Part shown: in pieces, positions 41,317 to 50,919 of the stretch
Position numbering within the stretch: the stretch's first letter is position 1
How the letters are laid out: each line of letters starts with the position of its first letter
Source: Luteimonas sp. BLCC-B24
GTDB lineage: Bacteria > Pseudomonadota > Gammaproteobacteria > Xanthomonadales > Xanthomonadaceae
Reading direction: 5' to 3'
Assembly (NCBI RefSeq): GCF_028550595.1
Contig: NZ_JAQQGN010000001.1
Span: 558,001 to 622,000, forward strand
DNA length: 64,000 nucleotides
Notes under the pieces: model-generated
Databases searched by the model: none
Seen by the model: only the letters and a program-made list of their open reading frames with translations
Told to the model about the DNA's origin: nothing
Translations under genes and position numbers: made by a program

Positions 41317-41820
41317 TCAGGATTGGGCAGCGAGTCGCGCCATCAGGGCGACATCGACGTACGCACCATCGCGCAGCGCATAGGCGCGGGCGGTGCCTTC
41401 GCGCTCGAAGCCGTGCGCGGTGTAGAGCGCGATCGCGGCCGTGTTGTCGAGATACACCTCGAGTTCGATCCGGCGCACGCCGTGCCAGCGCTCCGCAGTG
41501 TCGATCGCGGCCGCGAGCAAGGAACGCCCGATGCCCTCGCCGTGCCGCGCGGCCGACACGGCCATACCGAGGTTGGCGACATGCCGGCGGCGGGGATGCT
41601 GCAGGACCTCGAAACCGGCGGCGCCGACCACGGTGCCGGCGTCGTCCGCGACCAGCTGGACCACGTGGCCCGGCATGCCCGACAGGCGCCGTGTCCACGT
41701 GTCCAGTGACGAATACGGCGGTTGCAGGGTGCCGGTGTAGGCCGGCGCTTCGGAGAACAGCGCATGCAGACCGGCGGCATCCGCCGGCTCGGCATGGCGG
41801 ATGCGGAGGCCCGCGCTCAC
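41317..41820 (-). CDS. GNAT family N-acetyltransferase
   Basis: 167-residue acetyl-CoA-dependent transferase. The N terminus ([19 protein letters not shown]) and motif A ([27 protein letters not shown], with the Q/RxxGxG/A-type pyrophosphate loop) are plain, followed by [26 protein letters not shown]. The pattern is near L-amino acid or peptide acetyltransferases of the RimI/YhhY kind; YhhY-like is plausible given TLQPPY near the start. Begins with GTG overlapping the pgi stop (GTGA). Substrate unknown. Confidence 0.88.
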   Translation of the reverse strand: MSAGLRIRHAEPADAAGLHALFSEAPAYTGTLQPPYSSLDTWTRRLSGMPGHVVQLVADDAGTVVGAAGFEVLQHPRRRHVANLGMAVSAARHGEGIGRSLLAAAIDTAERWHGVRRIELEVYLDNTAAIALYTAHGFEREGTARAYALRDGAYVDVALMARLAAQS

Positions 41821-43349
41821 CCGCGCGCGGCGCGCGCGCGGATCTCGTCCAGAAGCGCGCCGGTGACCGGGTCGTCCACAGCCACACCGTCGCCGCGGAC
41901 CGCCGGCAGCAGCTCGCCGGCGATGCGCTTGCCCAGCTCCACGCCCCACTGGTCGAAGGCGTTGATGCCCCACAGCACCGACTGCGCATAGACGCTGTGC
42001 TCGTAGAGCGCGATCAGCGCGCCGAGGCTGCGCGGGGCGAGCCGGTCGAGCAGCAGCAGCGTCGACGGGCGATTGCCCGGGTAGGACTTCTGCGGATCTT
42101 CGGCCGCGTAGCCGTTCGCCAGCGCCTCGGTCTGCGCCAGCAGGTTCGACAGCAGCGCAGCGTGGTTCTCCACGTACGGATGCGCCGGCGAGACCACGCC
42201 GATGAAATCGGCCGGCACGGCCTGCGTGCCCTGGTGCAGGGCCTGGAAGAAGCTGTGCTGCGAATTGGTGCCGGGGCCGCCCCAGAGCACCGGGACCGTC
42301 TCGATGCCCACGTCGTCGCCGTCCGGGGTGACCGACTTGCCGAGACTCTCCATCACCAGCTGCTGCAGATAGGCCGGCAGCAGCGCCAGACGCTCGTCGT
42401 AGGGCAACACCGCGTGCGTGGACAGACCCAGTGCGTTGCGGTTCCAGATCGCGGTCAACGCGTGCAGCACGGGCAGGTTCTGCGCCAGCGGCGCCTCGAG
42501 CACGTGCGCGTCCATGTCCGCGGCGCCCGCGAGCAGGGCCTCGAACCCCGCCATGCCGACCGCCAGCGCGATCGAGAAACCGACCGCCGACCACAGCGAA
42601 TAGCGACCGCCCACCCAGTCCCACATCGGCAGCACGCGCTCGGGCGCGACCCCGAAGGCTTCGGCGCGCGGCACGTTGGCACTGACCGCGTAGAGGCGCT
42701 CGCTGCCGCCGAGCCAGTCGCGGACCACGGCGCCGTTGAGCAGGGTTTCCTGGGTGCTGAAGGTCTTCGACACCAGAATCGCCGCGGTGCGCGCCGGATC
42801 CAGCCCCTTGAGCAGATGCTGGGCGTCACTGCCGTCGACGTTGGTGAGAAAGTGCACGCGGAACCGGCCGGTGCCGAAATCCTTGAGCGCGTCGACCACC
42901 AGCCGCGGCCCGAGATCCGAGCCGCCGATGCCGACGTTGACGATGTCGGTCACGTCCGACGCCTCCAGCGCGGCGACCAGCTCCGCCATGCGCGTGCGCG
43001 CCCGGGCCGCCTGCGCGTGGGCATCGCGCGCGATCGGGGCCTGCGACAGCGCGGAGCGCAGGGCGACGTGCAGCGCCGGCCGGCCTTCGGAGGTGTTGAC
43101 GGTCACTCCGTCGAACAGGGCACGGACGGCCTGGCGCAGGCCGGCCGCGTCGCCGAGGGCGACCAGCGCGTCCCGCGCGTCGCGGTCGTAGCGCTGGCGC
43201 GCGAAGCTGGCATACAGGCCGCCGACGCGCAGCGCGAAATCGCGCGGGCGTCCGGTGTCGGCCGTGACCAGGTCGGCGATCCGCGCCGCGTCCAGGCGTC
43301 GCGCATGCGGCGCCAGCGTGGAATCGATCCGCTGCGCCGCCGTGGCCAT
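41817..43349 (-). CDS. pgi: Glucose-6-phosphate isomerase
   Basis: Interconverts glucose 6-phosphate and fructose 6-phosphate. 510 residues with [40 protein letters not shown], the catalytic Glu in [19 protein letters not shown], and [23 protein letters not shown] near the end: both PGI signatures are intact. Slightly shorter than the E. coli enzyme (549), as in Xanthomonas. The ATG shares one base with the panD stop (TGATG), and the GNAT gene overlaps its end. Confidence 0.97.
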   Translation of the reverse strand: MATAAQRIDSTLAPHARRLDAARIADLVTADTGRPRDFALRVGGLYASFARQRYDRDARDALVALGDAAGLRQAVRALFDGVTVNTSEGRPALHVALRSALSQAPIARDAHAQAARARTRMAELVAALEASDVTDIVNVGIGGSDLGPRLVVDALKDFGTGRFRVHFLTNVDGSDAQHLLKGLDPARTAAILVSKTFSTQETLLNGAVVRDWLGGSERLYAVSANVPRAEAFGVAPERVLPMWDWVGGRYSLWSAVGFSIALAVGMAGFEALLAGAADMDAHVLEAPLAQNLPVLHALTAIWNRNALGLSTHAVLPYDERLALLPAYLQQLVMESLGKSVTPDGDDVGIETVPVLWGGPGTNSQHSFFQALHQGTQAVPADFIGVVSPAHPYVENHAALLSNLLAQTEALANGYAAEDPQKSYPGNRPSTLLLLDRLAPRSLGALIALYEHSVYAQSVLWGINAFDQWGVELGKRIAGELLPAVRGDGVAVDDPVTGALLDEIRARAARG

Positions 43350-43729
43350 CAGGCCGCCTGCGCCGGAATCGAATCGTTGGTATGCGTCATCCGGTTCTGG
43401 CGGTCGACGTAGACCAGCTTGGGCTTGAACGCCGCGACCTCGGACTCGTCCAGCGCACCGTAGGCGCAGATGATCACCAGATCACCGACGCCGGCCTTGT
43501 GCGCGGCGGCGCCGTTGACCGAGATCACGCCGCTGCCGGCTTCGCCCCGGATCGCGTAGGTCGCGAAACGCTCGCCGTTGTTGATGTTGTAGATCTCGAT
43601 GCGCTCGTACTCGCGGATGCCCGACAGCTCGAGCAGGTTGGCGTCGATCGCGCAGGACCCTTCGTAATGCAGTTCGGCGTGGGTCACCGAGGCGCGATGG
43701 ATCTTGGCTTTGAGCAGGGTCAGTTGCAT
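43349..43729 (-). CDS. panD: Aspartate 1-decarboxylase proenzyme
   Basis: Makes beta-alanine for pantothenate and coenzyme A. 126 residues; self-cleavage at Gly24-Ser25 in [13 protein letters not shown] creates the pyruvoyl group. [34 protein letters not shown] are family-typical. Start [13 protein letters not shown] at 43729 gives the standard position of the cleavage site; an upstream in-frame Met at 43750 does not. Overlaps pgi by one base (TGATG). Confidence 0.97.
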   Translation of the reverse strand: MQLTLLKAKIHRASVTHAELHYEGSCAIDANLLELSGIREYERIEIYNINNGERFATYAIRGEAGSGVISVNGAAAHKAGVGDLVIICAYGALDESEVAAFKPKLVYVDRQNRMTHTNDSIPAQAA

Positions 43730-43840
43730 GGCGATACGGCCGGAAGGCATCGGGAAACGCGGAAAGTCCCGCAGGAACCGGCAAGTATAGGGACGCGATG
43801 TGGCATCGCAACACGCCCCGTCCAGGGGCCGGCCGTGGGT

Positions 43841-44701
43841 TCAGCCGGCGGCGTCGCCCGCGCCCGAGCTGAATTCGAGGTTGTCGATCAGGCGCGTGCG
43901 CCCCAGCCGGGCCGCGGCCAGCGCCACGCCGTCTCCGCCCGCATACGGCGCCAGATCCGGCGCCCGCACCTCGACGTAATCCACCTCGAAGCCGGCGGCG
44001 CGCAGCGCTTCGACCGCCCCGGCCTCGGCCGCCGCGGCGGACTGTCCCGCCTGCAGCGCGTCGCGCAGCGACGCCAGCGACCGATACAGCGCCGGGGCGC
44101 GAACGCGGGCCTCCGCATCGAGGTACTGGTTGCGCGAGCTGCGGGCCAGGCCGTCGGCTTCGCGGGAAATCGCCACCGGCAGTATGCGCACCGGGAACGC
44201 GAGGTCGGCGACCAGATGCGTGATCACCGCGACCTGCTGGTAATCCTTGCGCCCGAAGGCGGCGACATCCGGCTGCACCTGGTTGAACAGCCGCGCGACC
44301 ACCGTGGCCACACCGTCGAAATGGCCCGGCCGATGCGCGCCGTCCAGAATGGTGGTGATGCCGGGCACGCGCACGGTGACCGTGCGCGCCACGCCCAGCG
44401 GGTACATGGTCTCGACCGAGGGCAGCCACAGCAGGTCGCAGCCGGCGGCGTCCAGCCCCCGGGCGTCGGCCTCGGGCGTACGCGGATAGCGATCGAAATC
44501 CTCGTTGGGACCGAACTGCGTGGGATTGACGAACACGCTCGCGACGATGCGGTCGACGTGCGGCTTCAGCGCCTCGACCAGCGCGTAGTGCCCGGGATGC
44601 AGGTTGCCCATCGTCGGCACCAGGCCGACGCGCAGTCCCTCGCGTTTCCAGCCGGCCACGCGCGCGCGCAGCGCATCCAGGTCTTGCACGATGTCGATCA
44701 C
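43841..44701 (-). CDS. panC: Pantothenate synthetase (pantoate-beta-alanine ligase)
   Basis: Joins pantoate and beta-alanine with ATP. 286 residues with the class I nucleotidyl-transferase HPGH (35-38) in MGNLHPGHYAL, the SVFVNPTQFGPNEDFDRYPRT loop, FGRKDYQQ, and the SRNQYL motif. All catalytic segments are present. Lies between panD and a GFA gene in the pantothenate cluster. Confidence 0.97.
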   Translation of the reverse strand: MIDIVQDLDALRARVAGWKREGLRVGLVPTMGNLHPGHYALVEALKPHVDRIVASVFVNPTQFGPNEDFDRYPRTPEADARGLDAAGCDLLWLPSVETMYPLGVARTVTVRVPGITTILDGAHRPGHFDGVATVVARLFNQVQPDVAAFGRKDYQQVAVITHLVADLAFPVRILPVAISREADGLARSSRNQYLDAEARVRAPALYRSLASLRDALQAGQSAAAAEAGAVEALRAAGFEVDYVEVRAPDLAPYAGGDGVALAAARLGRTRLIDNLEFSSGAGDAAG

Positions 44702-44755
44702 GGCGGATCCGCTTGCGGGGAATGCGCGATTTTCGCAGATCCGCCGGCCCGCGCG

Positions 44756-45139
44756 TCAGCGCGCGTGCTGCGGCAGGCCGTCGTCGATCGTGTAGTAGTC
44801 GCCCTGCTCGGCCACGAAGATGTGCATGTGCAGCCGGGTGGCCGTCGGTGTATCGAAGGCGCCCATGGCGACGGCGATCTTCGCGCCGCCGATCGGCGCC
44901 CAGAACAGCGACGCGCCGCAGCGCCCGCAGAAGCCGCGCCGCACCTTCGGCGAACTCGCGTACCAGCGCAATGCGCCCTGCGGGTCACGCACCGTCAGGG
45001 CCTCGACGGGCACGTCGCTGGATGCGAACACATGCCCCGACGATTTCCGGCAGGCCACGCAGTGGCAGGCGTCGGGCGGCGCCAGCGGCACTGCGACCTC
45101 GAACCGCACGTCACCGCACAGGCAGGATCCACTCGGCAT
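44756..45139 (-). CDS. GFA family protein (glutathione-dependent formaldehyde-activating type)
   Basis: 127-residue zinc protein of the GFA/CENP-V family. The cysteine pairs are visible: CLCGDV (Cys6, Cys8), CHCVACRKSSG and RGFCGRCGASLFW, the standard zinc sites, with FASSDVPVEALTV between them. Members were named for formaldehyde activation by glutathione, but most are of unknown function. It sits between panB and panC, 24 bases after panB and 54 bases before panC, on the same strand, although it has no known place in pantothenate synthesis. Confidence 0.9.
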   Translation of the reverse strand: MPSGSCLCGDVRFEVAVPLAPPDACHCVACRKSSGHVFASSDVPVEALTVRDPQGALRWYASSPKVRRGFCGRCGASLFWAPIGGAKIAVAMGAFDTPTATRLHMHIFVAEQGDYYTIDDGLPQHAR

Positions 45140-45162
45140 CGCTGACGCTCCCGACGCGAAGG

Positions 45163-45978
45163 TTACCGATAGCTGTGCTCGGGCCCCGGAAAACGGCCGT
45201 CGCGTACGGCCGCGACATACGCCCGTACCGCGCCGTCGACCGAACCACCCTCGGCGAGGAAGTCGCGCACGAAGCGCGGACGGCGATGACCGCTGTCCAG
45301 GCCCAGCATGTCGTGCAGCACCAGTACCTGTCCGTCGCAGTCCGCCCCGGCGCCGATGCCGATCGTCGGCACCGGCGATGCCGCGGTGATCGCGGCGGCC
45401 AGCGGCGCGGGCACGCCTTCGAGCACCATCAGCGCCGCACCCGCCTCGACGACGGCGTGCGCCTGCTCGCGCAGCGCCTGCGCAGCCGCGTCGCCGCGCC
45501 CCTGCACCTTGAATCCGCCGAAACGCAGCACCGACTGCGGGGTCAGCCCGAGATGCGCGCAGACCGGGATCTCGCGTTCCACCAGGAAGCGCACGACCTC
45601 GCATTTGTTCGGGTTCGCGCCCTCGAGCTTGACCATGCCGGCCCCGGCCTGGAGCAGGCGTGTGGCGGCGTCGAGCGCCCGCTCGGGGGTCGCATCGGCC
45701 TGGAACGGGAGGTCGGCGACCACCAGCGCGCGCCGCGCCGCGCGCGCGACGCAGGCGGTGTGATACGCGATGTCGTCGACGGTGACCGGCAGGGTCGAGC
45801 CGTGGCCCTGCACCACCATGCCGAGCGAATCGCCGACCAGCAGCAGATCGACACCGGCCGCGTCGAGCACGCGGGCGAAACCGGCGTCGTAGGCGGTCAG
45901 CATCGCGAGCCGGCGACCGGCGGCGCGGGCCTCGAACAGCGCGGGCACGGTGACCGGCGCGGAGTGGGATGTGTCCAT
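45163..45978 (-). CDS. panB: 3-methyl-2-oxobutanoate hydroxymethyltransferase
   Basis: First committed step of pantothenate synthesis: adds a hydroxymethyl group from methylenetetrahydrofolate to ketoisovalerate. 271 residues with [41 protein letters not shown], and [24 protein letters not shown], all diagnostic. Start [15 protein letters not shown] at 45978; the open frame continues upstream into folK without similarity. It is preceded by folK with 4 bases between. Confidence 0.97.
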   Translation of the reverse strand: MDTSHSAPVTVPALFEARAAGRRLAMLTAYDAGFARVLDAAGVDLLLVGDSLGMVVQGHGSTLPVTVDDIAYHTACVARAARRALVVADLPFQADATPERALDAATRLLQAGAGMVKLEGANPNKCEVVRFLVEREIPVCAHLGLTPQSVLRFGGFKVQGRGDAAAQALREQAHAVVEAGAALMVLEGVPAPLAAAITAASPVPTIGIGAGADCDGQVLVLHDMLGLDSGHRRPRFVRDFLAEGGSVDGAVRAYVAAVRDGRFPGPEHSYR

Positions 45979-45982
45979 CGCG

Positions 45983-46471
45983 CTAGCGTAGCGCTTCGAT
46001 GCCACCGCGATCCACGCGCGCGAGCGCGGCGGCGGCGGAGCCGACACCGGGAATCACGGCATCGGGCTCGAGTTCCAGCAGCGGCACCAGGACGAACGCG
46101 CGCGCGTGAAGGTAGGGATGCGGCACGGTCAGTTCCGGCAACGTGATCGACGCATCGCCGTACAGCAGCAAATCGAGGTCCAGCGTGCGGGGACCCCAGC
46201 GTGCATCCGCCGAACGCTCGCGCCCGAAACCGCGCTCGATATCCAGCAGACGTGCGAGCAGCGCCGCGGGCGCCAGCGTCGTCGTGCATGTCGCCACGGC
46301 ATTGATGAAGTCGGGCTGGTCCTCCCGGCCCCAGGCGGGCGTGCGGTACAGCGACGAGCCGCGCACACCGATCAACTCCGGCTGCGCCGCCAACGCATCC
46401 AGCGCTGCGCGCAGCGTCGCCGCGGCGTCGCCCAGGTTCGCGCCCAGGCCGATGAAGACGCGTGCACGCAT
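45983..46471 (-). CDS. folK: 2-amino-4-hydroxy-6-hydroxymethyldihydropteridine pyrophosphokinase
   Basis: Folate synthesis enzyme that transfers pyrophosphate from ATP to the pterin. 162 residues with [33 protein letters not shown], and the signature [16 protein letters not shown]. Standard length. Sits between pcnB and panB as in E. coli and most gammaproteobacteria. Confidence 0.96.
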   Translation of the reverse strand: MRARVFIGLGANLGDAAATLRAALDALAAQPELIGVRGSSLYRTPAWGREDQPDFINAVATCTTTLAPAALLARLLDIERGFGRERSADARWGPRTLDLDLLLYGDASITLPELTVPHPYLHARAFVLVPLLELEPDAVIPGVGSAAAALARVDRGGIEALR

Positions 46472-46497
46472 GCGGATCGGCGCAGCGCCGGGGCGTG

Positions 46498-47823
46498 TCA
46501 GCCGGCCGGCGCCGTGCGACGCCGACGCCGGCGCCGGCGCGGTGCCTGGCCCGGTTCACCGCCGTCCTCGTCACCCGGGAACAGCGCGATCGCATGGTCC
46601 GGATCGTTCTGGGCCTCCTGCCAGAACGCCACGTCGGCGGTGTGCTCGTCGGAGGCCGTCTGGCGCAGCACCAGGAAATCGAAGGCCGCTCGGAATCGCG
46701 GGTGCGAGAGCATGCGGGTGACGCGCTTGCGCTGGCGCTGCGGGAATCGTGACTGCAGCAGCCAGATCTCCTGCATCGGCATCGAGAAGCGGCGCGGCAG
46801 CGCGACCGTGGCCAACTGGTGCAGGGTCACGCGGTCCGCCGCGCGGCGCTGGGCGTCGACCGGCTGCACGCCGTCGGCCTGCAATTTCATCAATGCGCGG
46901 CAATACGCCGGCCACAGCAGCGTGGCGAACAGGAACGCCGGCGACACCGGCTCGTCGGCCGCCACGCGCGCATCGGTGGAACGCAGGCCAGCGAGCACCA
47001 TCGCGCGCAATGCACCGCTGCGGTTGCTCCGGATGGCCGCCGCCGTTTCGGGAAACAGCGCACCGAGCAGGCCGTGACGCTCGAGCCCCTCGAAACTGGC
47101 GACCGCGTGGCCGGCCAGGAACATCTTCAGGCATTCCTCGAACAGCCGTGCCGGCGCCGCCTCGCAGAGCAGGCCGGCCAGACGCGGAAGCGGTTCGGCC
47201 GTGCCGGCCTCGATCGTGAAGCCGAGCTTCGCGGCCAGTCGCACCGCACGCAGCATGCGTACCGGATCCTCGCGGTAGCGCGTGTCCGGGTCGCCGATCA
47301 GGCGCAGCACGCGATTCTCGACATCCTCGAAACCGCCGACGTAATCGCGTACCGAGAAATCGGCGATCGCGTAATACAGCGCGTTGGCGGTGAAATCACG
47401 CCGGACCGCGTCGTCCTCGACCGTGCCGTAGACGTTGTCGCGCAGCAGGCGCCCCCCGTCGTGGACCTCGCGATCACCGCTGCCGTCGTCGACATTGGCA
47501 CGGAAGGTCGCGACCTCGATGATCTCGCGCCCGAACACCACGTGCGCCAGACGGAAGCGGCGACCGATGAGCCGGCAATTGCGGAACAGGGCCTTGACCT
47601 GCTCGGGCGTGGCGTCGGTGGCGACGTCGAAATCCTTCGGAGCCAGACCGACCAGGACGTCACGCACCGCGCCGCCGACGAGGTAGGCCTGGTGGCCGGC
47701 CTCGTGCAGCCGATAGAGGACGCGCAATGCGTTCTGGCTGATCTGGCGCCGGGAGATCGAGTGCTGGTCTCGCGGAATGATCCGCAGGTCGGCGGCGGGC
47801 AGGGATGCGGCGTTGTCCATCAA
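46498..47823 (-). CDS. pcnB: Poly(A) polymerase I
   Basis: Adds poly(A) tails to RNA 3' ends to speed decay. 441 residues: class II nucleotidyltransferase head with YLVGGAVRDVLVGLAPKDFDVATDATP (catalytic DxD), RRDFTANALYY, and the RNA-binding helical body; a basic C-terminal tail [13 protein letters not shown] follows, as expected for PcnB and unlike the CCA-adding enzyme. Start is the double Met at 47823. It is divergent from tRNA-Glu, and the shared upstream region holds promoters for both. Confidence 0.94.
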   Translation of the reverse strand: MMDNAASLPAADLRIIPRDQHSISRRQISQNALRVLYRLHEAGHQAYLVGGAVRDVLVGLAPKDFDVATDATPEQVKALFRNCRLIGRRFRLAHVVFGREIIEVATFRANVDDGSGDREVHDGGRLLRDNVYGTVEDDAVRRDFTANALYYAIADFSVRDYVGGFEDVENRVLRLIGDPDTRYREDPVRMLRAVRLAAKLGFTIEAGTAEPLPRLAGLLCEAAPARLFEECLKMFLAGHAVASFEGLERHGLLGALFPETAAAIRSNRSGALRAMVLAGLRSTDARVAADEPVSPAFLFATLLWPAYCRALMKLQADGVQPVDAQRRAADRVTLHQLATVALPRRFSMPMQEIWLLQSRFPQRQRKRVTRMLSHPRFRAAFDFLVLRQTASDEHTADVAFWQEAQNDPDHAIALFPGDEDGGEPGQAPRRRRRRRRTAPAG

Positions 47824-47846
47824 GCGAAAATATTCCAGAGGCGGCG

Positions 47847-47873
47847 TTGCGGCGCCCGCAAGCCTGATATACT
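47847..47873 (+). promoter_or_regulatory. Candidate promoter of tRNA-Glu
   Basis: TTGCGG (47847-47852) and TATACT (47868-47873), 15 bases apart, precede the tRNA by about 70 bases. The -10 box is a good match; the spacing is short. Confidence 0.4.
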
Positions 47874-47945
47874 AGCAAGCTGCACACGTCGACGAACGTT
47901 TGCAGGCCGGTCGTCCAACCGGTGGCCGCGATCGCGGCGCACAAT

Positions 47946-48021
47946 GCTCCCTTCGTCTAGAGGCCTAGGACGTGGCCCTCTCAAGGCTAAAACACGGGTT
48001 CGAATCCCGTAGGGAGCGCCA
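47946..48021 (+). tRNA. tRNA-Glu (anticodon CTC)
   Basis: A 76-nt tRNA with encoded CCA (48019-48021). Acceptor arms GCTCCCT and AGGGAGC pair perfectly; the anticodon loop CTCTCAA gives CTC, reading GAG. The T-arm GGTTCGAATCC is present. No mobile element uses this tRNA as an attachment site in the window. Confidence 0.95.
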
Positions 48022-48220
48022 TATCACGCGATGGCCCATGCCGCCCGGCATGGGCCATCTGCGTTGAGAGACGCGCGATGCGGCCGCCGCTGCGATGCCG
48101 GAGCCGGGCCGCTGGCCATTCGGCACGCCGCGCCGGGCCTCAAATGCGAACACTTCGCACGCGCCGGCGACCGCCTGCCGTACACTCCCCCGCCTTCGTA
48201 TCACCACCGACCCGCCGATC

Positions 48221-48544
48221 ATGCCGTTCGTCGTCACCGAAAACTGCATCAAGTGCAAATACACCGACTGCGTCGAAGTCTGTCCGGTGGATTGCTTCCA
48301 CGAAGGCCCGAATTTCCTGGTCATCGATCCGGACGAGTGCATCGACTGCACCCTGTGCGAGCCGGAGTGTCCGATCAACGCGATCTATCCGGAAGACGAC
48401 GTGCCGGCCGGGCAGGAGCAGTTCGTGGCGTTGAACGCCGAGCTGTCGCGCGCCTGGCCGGTGATCACCACGCGCAAGGATCCCGCCCCCGACGCCAAGG
48501 ACTGGGAAGGCAAGCCCGACAAACTGCCGCTGCTCGAGCGCTGA
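48221..48544 (+). CDS. fdxA: Ferredoxin FdxA (7Fe-8S type)
   Basis: Small electron carrier of 107 residues. Cluster cysteines lie in [17 protein letters not shown] and [21 protein letters not shown], the pattern of bacterial 3Fe-4S/4Fe-4S seven-iron ferredoxins such as that of Azotobacter. The C-terminal part ([33 protein letters not shown]) is typical of the long FdxA group. A TACACT box lies at 48181-48186. It is a one-gene unit closed by the terminator at 48562-48590. Confidence 0.95.
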   Translation: MPFVVTENCIKCKYTDCVEVCPVDCFHEGPNFLVIDPDECIDCTLCEPECPINAIYPEDDVPAGQEQFVALNAELSRAWPVITTRKDPAPDAKDWEGKPDKLPLLER

Positions 48545-48561
48545 CGGGCGCGCCGACATAT

Positions 48562-48590
48562 GAAAACGGGCGCCACCGGCGCCCGTTTTC
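48562..48590. terminator. Bidirectional terminator between fdxA and the BamC-like gene
   Basis: A perfect 13-bp stem (48562-48574 and 48578-48590) with loop ACC. A/T runs on both outer sides allow it to work for both convergent genes. Confidence 0.92.
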
Positions 48591-48617
48591 CGTTTCACGT
48601 CCGGCTGGGGCGCCGGC

Positions 48618-49130
48618 TCAGCGGGCGAGCGCCGCCTGCAGCATGGCGATCAGGCGCACCGGTGCATCACCGGTGGCCGCAACGCCGCGCGGATCGACCG
48701 CCGACACCGCGACGCCGCCCTGGGCGGCACTGACGCGCACCAGGAACTGGCTGCCCGCATAGCTCACCTCGTAGGTGCCCAGCGCCTGCGACTGGCTCGA
48801 CACCGTCACGCCCTCGGCGCCCGCGAGCGCCTCGCCGACACGGGTGAACACATCATCGCGCTGGCCGGCCACGGTGAACACGACATTCGACGCCGCCGGG
48901 GCGGCGGCCATCCCCGAGCGTGTCACCGAGCCCGCGGCCGGCGGCAACGCCATGGCGCCGTCGGTGCGCGGCAGGTCGAGATCCGGCGGGACCTCCAGCG
49001 GACGGCTCTCCGGGCTCTGCGCGTAGAGCGCGTTGTCGCGCTTGAGCCAGCTGCATCCGGCGGTGCCCGCGACGGCGACCGCCAGCACGGCCAGGCCGAA
49101 AGGGCGAAGAAGGGATTGGGATCGACGCAT
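48618..49130 (-). CDS. BamC-like outer-membrane lipoprotein
   Basis: 170 residues with a lipobox in VAVAGTAGCSWLKRDNALY and a following RPLEVPPDLDLPRTDG segment, the unstructured N-terminal region of BamC that binds BamD. A single small globular domain follows (VFTRVGEALAGAEGVTVSSQSQALGTYEVSYAGSQFLVRV), ending near residue 170. BamC in E. coli is 344 residues with two helix-grip domains, so this is a short form with only one. It follows dapA with 21 bases between, exactly the bamC position in E. coli. Confidence 0.82.
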   Translation of the reverse strand: MRRSQSLLRPFGLAVLAVAVAGTAGCSWLKRDNALYAQSPESRPLEVPPDLDLPRTDGAMALPPAAGSVTRSGMAAAPAASNVVFTVAGQRDDVFTRVGEALAGAEGVTVSSQSQALGTYEVSYAGSQFLVRVSAAQGGVAVSAVDPRGVAATGDAPVRLIAMLQAALAR

Positions 49131-49151
49131 CGGTACGGGTCTCCTGGGAAA

Positions 49152-50054
49152 TCAGGCGGCGCGGGCGCGGCAGGACGCTTCGAGGTCCGCCGCGAGTCGC
49201 GCCGCATCGTCGGCCTGGGCGCGATGCGCGTCGGCCAGTGTCGTCAACGGCAGCCGCAGACCGTGGCCGCAGCCCTGCCGTGCGAGCACCGCCTTGACCG
49301 GAATCGGATTGGACTCGATGCCGGAGAAGGTGTGGATCGGCTGCAGCCGCGCATTCCAGGCATGCGCCTCGTCGGCGCGGCCGTCGCGTGCGAGATCGCA
49401 CAACTGGCGGAACGCGGCCGGGATGATGTTCGACACCACCGAGATCGTACCGTCGGCGCCGGACAGCATCGCGCGCGCCGCGGTCGGATCGTCACCGCTG
49501 AGCACCACGAAGCCGGCATCGCGCAGCCCGAGCAGCGCCTGCATGCGCTCGACCCCGTTGTGCGCCTCCTTGATGCCGACGATGCGCGGATGCGGGGCGA
49601 GCGCGGCGACGGTCTCGGGCAGCATGTCGGTGCCGGTACGGCCGGGCACGTTGTACAACACCACCGGCACGTCGCCATCGTCGGCCACGGCGCGGAAATG
49701 CGCGATCAGGCCGGCCTGGGTGGGGCGCACGTACGGCGGCACCACGACCAGCGCCGCATCCGCGCCGAGCGCCGCGACCCGGCGGGTCGCCGCGAGCGTG
49801 CCGGCGGTCGACGCCTGCCCGGTGCCCGCGAGCACCGGCACACGCCCCGCCACCAGGTCCAGTGCGGACGACAGCAGCCACGCGTACTCCGCCTCGTCCA
49901 GCATCGCGGCCTCGCCGGTGGACCCCGCCACGACCAGACCCTGGGTGCCCGCCTCGAGCTGCGCCGTCACCAGCCGTTTCCACGCCGCGCGATCGAGATC
50001 GCCGCTGGCGGTGAACGGAGTTGCGAGCGCGGTGATGCTGCCGGAAAGACGCAC
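49152..50054 (-). CDS. dapA: 4-hydroxy-tetrahydrodipicolinate synthase
   Basis: First enzyme of the lysine/diaminopimelate branch. It condenses pyruvate and aspartate semialdehyde, supplied by Asd elsewhere in this window. 300 residues: Thr45 in GSTGEA, Tyr134 in LYNVPGRTG, and the Schiff-base Lys162 in VGIKEAHN, nearly the same numbering as E. coli. The start is set at GTG (50054, [14 protein letters not shown]), as no Met fits; the open frame goes further without similarity. Divergent from gcvR. Confidence 0.95.
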   Translation of the reverse strand: MRLSGSITALATPFTASGDLDRAAWKRLVTAQLEAGTQGLVVAGSTGEAAMLDEAEYAWLLSSALDLVAGRVPVLAGTGQASTAGTLAATRRVAALGADAALVVVPPYVRPTQAGLIAHFRAVADDGDVPVVLYNVPGRTGTDMLPETVAALAPHPRIVGIKEAHNGVERMQALLGLRDAGFVVLSGDDPTAARAMLSGADGTISVVSNIIPAAFRQLCDLARDGRADEAHAWNARLQPIHTFSGIESNPIPVKAVLARQGCGHGLRLPLTTLADAHRAQADDAARLAADLEASCRARAA

Positions 50055-50146
50055 GATGGGAATCCAGGACGAAGCGGGAGGGCGTGGCGCCGGTTGCAGG
50101 CGCGCGCGGACGGCGGAATGACGCGAAAAACGCCGGCCGATGTTAC

Positions 50147-50176
50147 TTGCGGCCGCGAAGTACGGGCAAGTATGCT
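50147..50176 (+). promoter_or_regulatory. Candidate promoter upstream of gcvR
   Basis: TTGCGG (50147-50152) and TATGCT (50171-50176) are spaced by 18 bases, giving a leader of about 85 bases before the proposed TTG start. Confidence 0.4.
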
Positions 50177-50269
50177 GGCCCCGCGTGCATCCCGGGACGG
50201 GCTGCCGTTCACCCTCCAGCGGCCCCCGATCCACGTGGCCGCATCGATATTCCCGCCGCGGACCCCGCC

Positions 50270-50836
50270 TTGACCGATACCGATACCGCTTCCCGTCCGT
50301 CGCCGAACGAGAATTACCTGCTGATCAACGCCTACACCACGCATCCGGCTTCGCCGTTGCTGTCGGTGTCGCGCCGGATCGCCGACAGCGGCTGCAATCT
50401 CGTCGACACGCGCCTGTCCACGGTGGGCCGCGACGTCTCGGTCACCGCGCTGGCCAACGGCCCCTGGGATGCGGTCGCCAAGCTCGAGGCCATGCTCGCC
50501 CGGCTCGAGCGCGAGGAGGATCTCAAGCTGGTCTGGTATCGCACCGGTCCGAAGCCCGTGCAGTCCAACCTGTTGCCGTACGTGGTCGAAGTGGTCGCGG
50601 CCGACAAGCCGGGCATCCTGTTCCAGCTGGCGGATTTCTTCGACCGCCAGGGCATCACGATCGAGAGTCTGCACTCCTCGCGCTACCGCGCGATGCAGAC
50701 CGGCGCGGACATGTTCTCGGCGCAGATCACGATCGGCATTCCCTCGAACATGCACATCGCCGCGCTGCGCGACGATTTCCTCGAATTCTGCGACCACCTC
50801 AACCTCGACGCGATCATGGATCCGATGAAGTTCTGA
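50270..50836 (+). CDS. gcvR: Glycine cleavage system transcriptional repressor-like, two ACT domains
   Basis: 188 residues with two ACT domains, [31 protein letters not shown] and [28 protein letters not shown], the layout of GcvR, which in E. coli binds GcvA to repress the glycine cleavage operon. Here no DNA-binding domain is present. The only start that fits is TTG at 50270 ([18 protein letters not shown]); an upstream Met exists at 50084 but lies before the promoter. Gene order bamC-dapA-gcvR-bcp is conserved. Whether it acts with a GcvA is not shown here. Confidence 0.88.
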   Translation: MTDTDTASRPSPNENYLLINAYTTHPASPLLSVSRRIADSGCNLVDTRLSTVGRDVSVTALANGPWDAVAKLEAMLARLEREEDLKLVWYRTGPKPVQSNLLPYVVEVVAADKPGILFQLADFFDRQGITIESLHSSRYRAMQTGADMFSAQITIGIPSNMHIAALRDDFLEFCDHLNLDAIMDPMKF

Positions 50837-50919
50837 CGTGGCGCGCGCAGACGCTTGCGAAAGCCGCAGCGCGCGCGCATTGTGATCACGACCATCGCAC
50901 TGGAACACCCGTTCGAACG

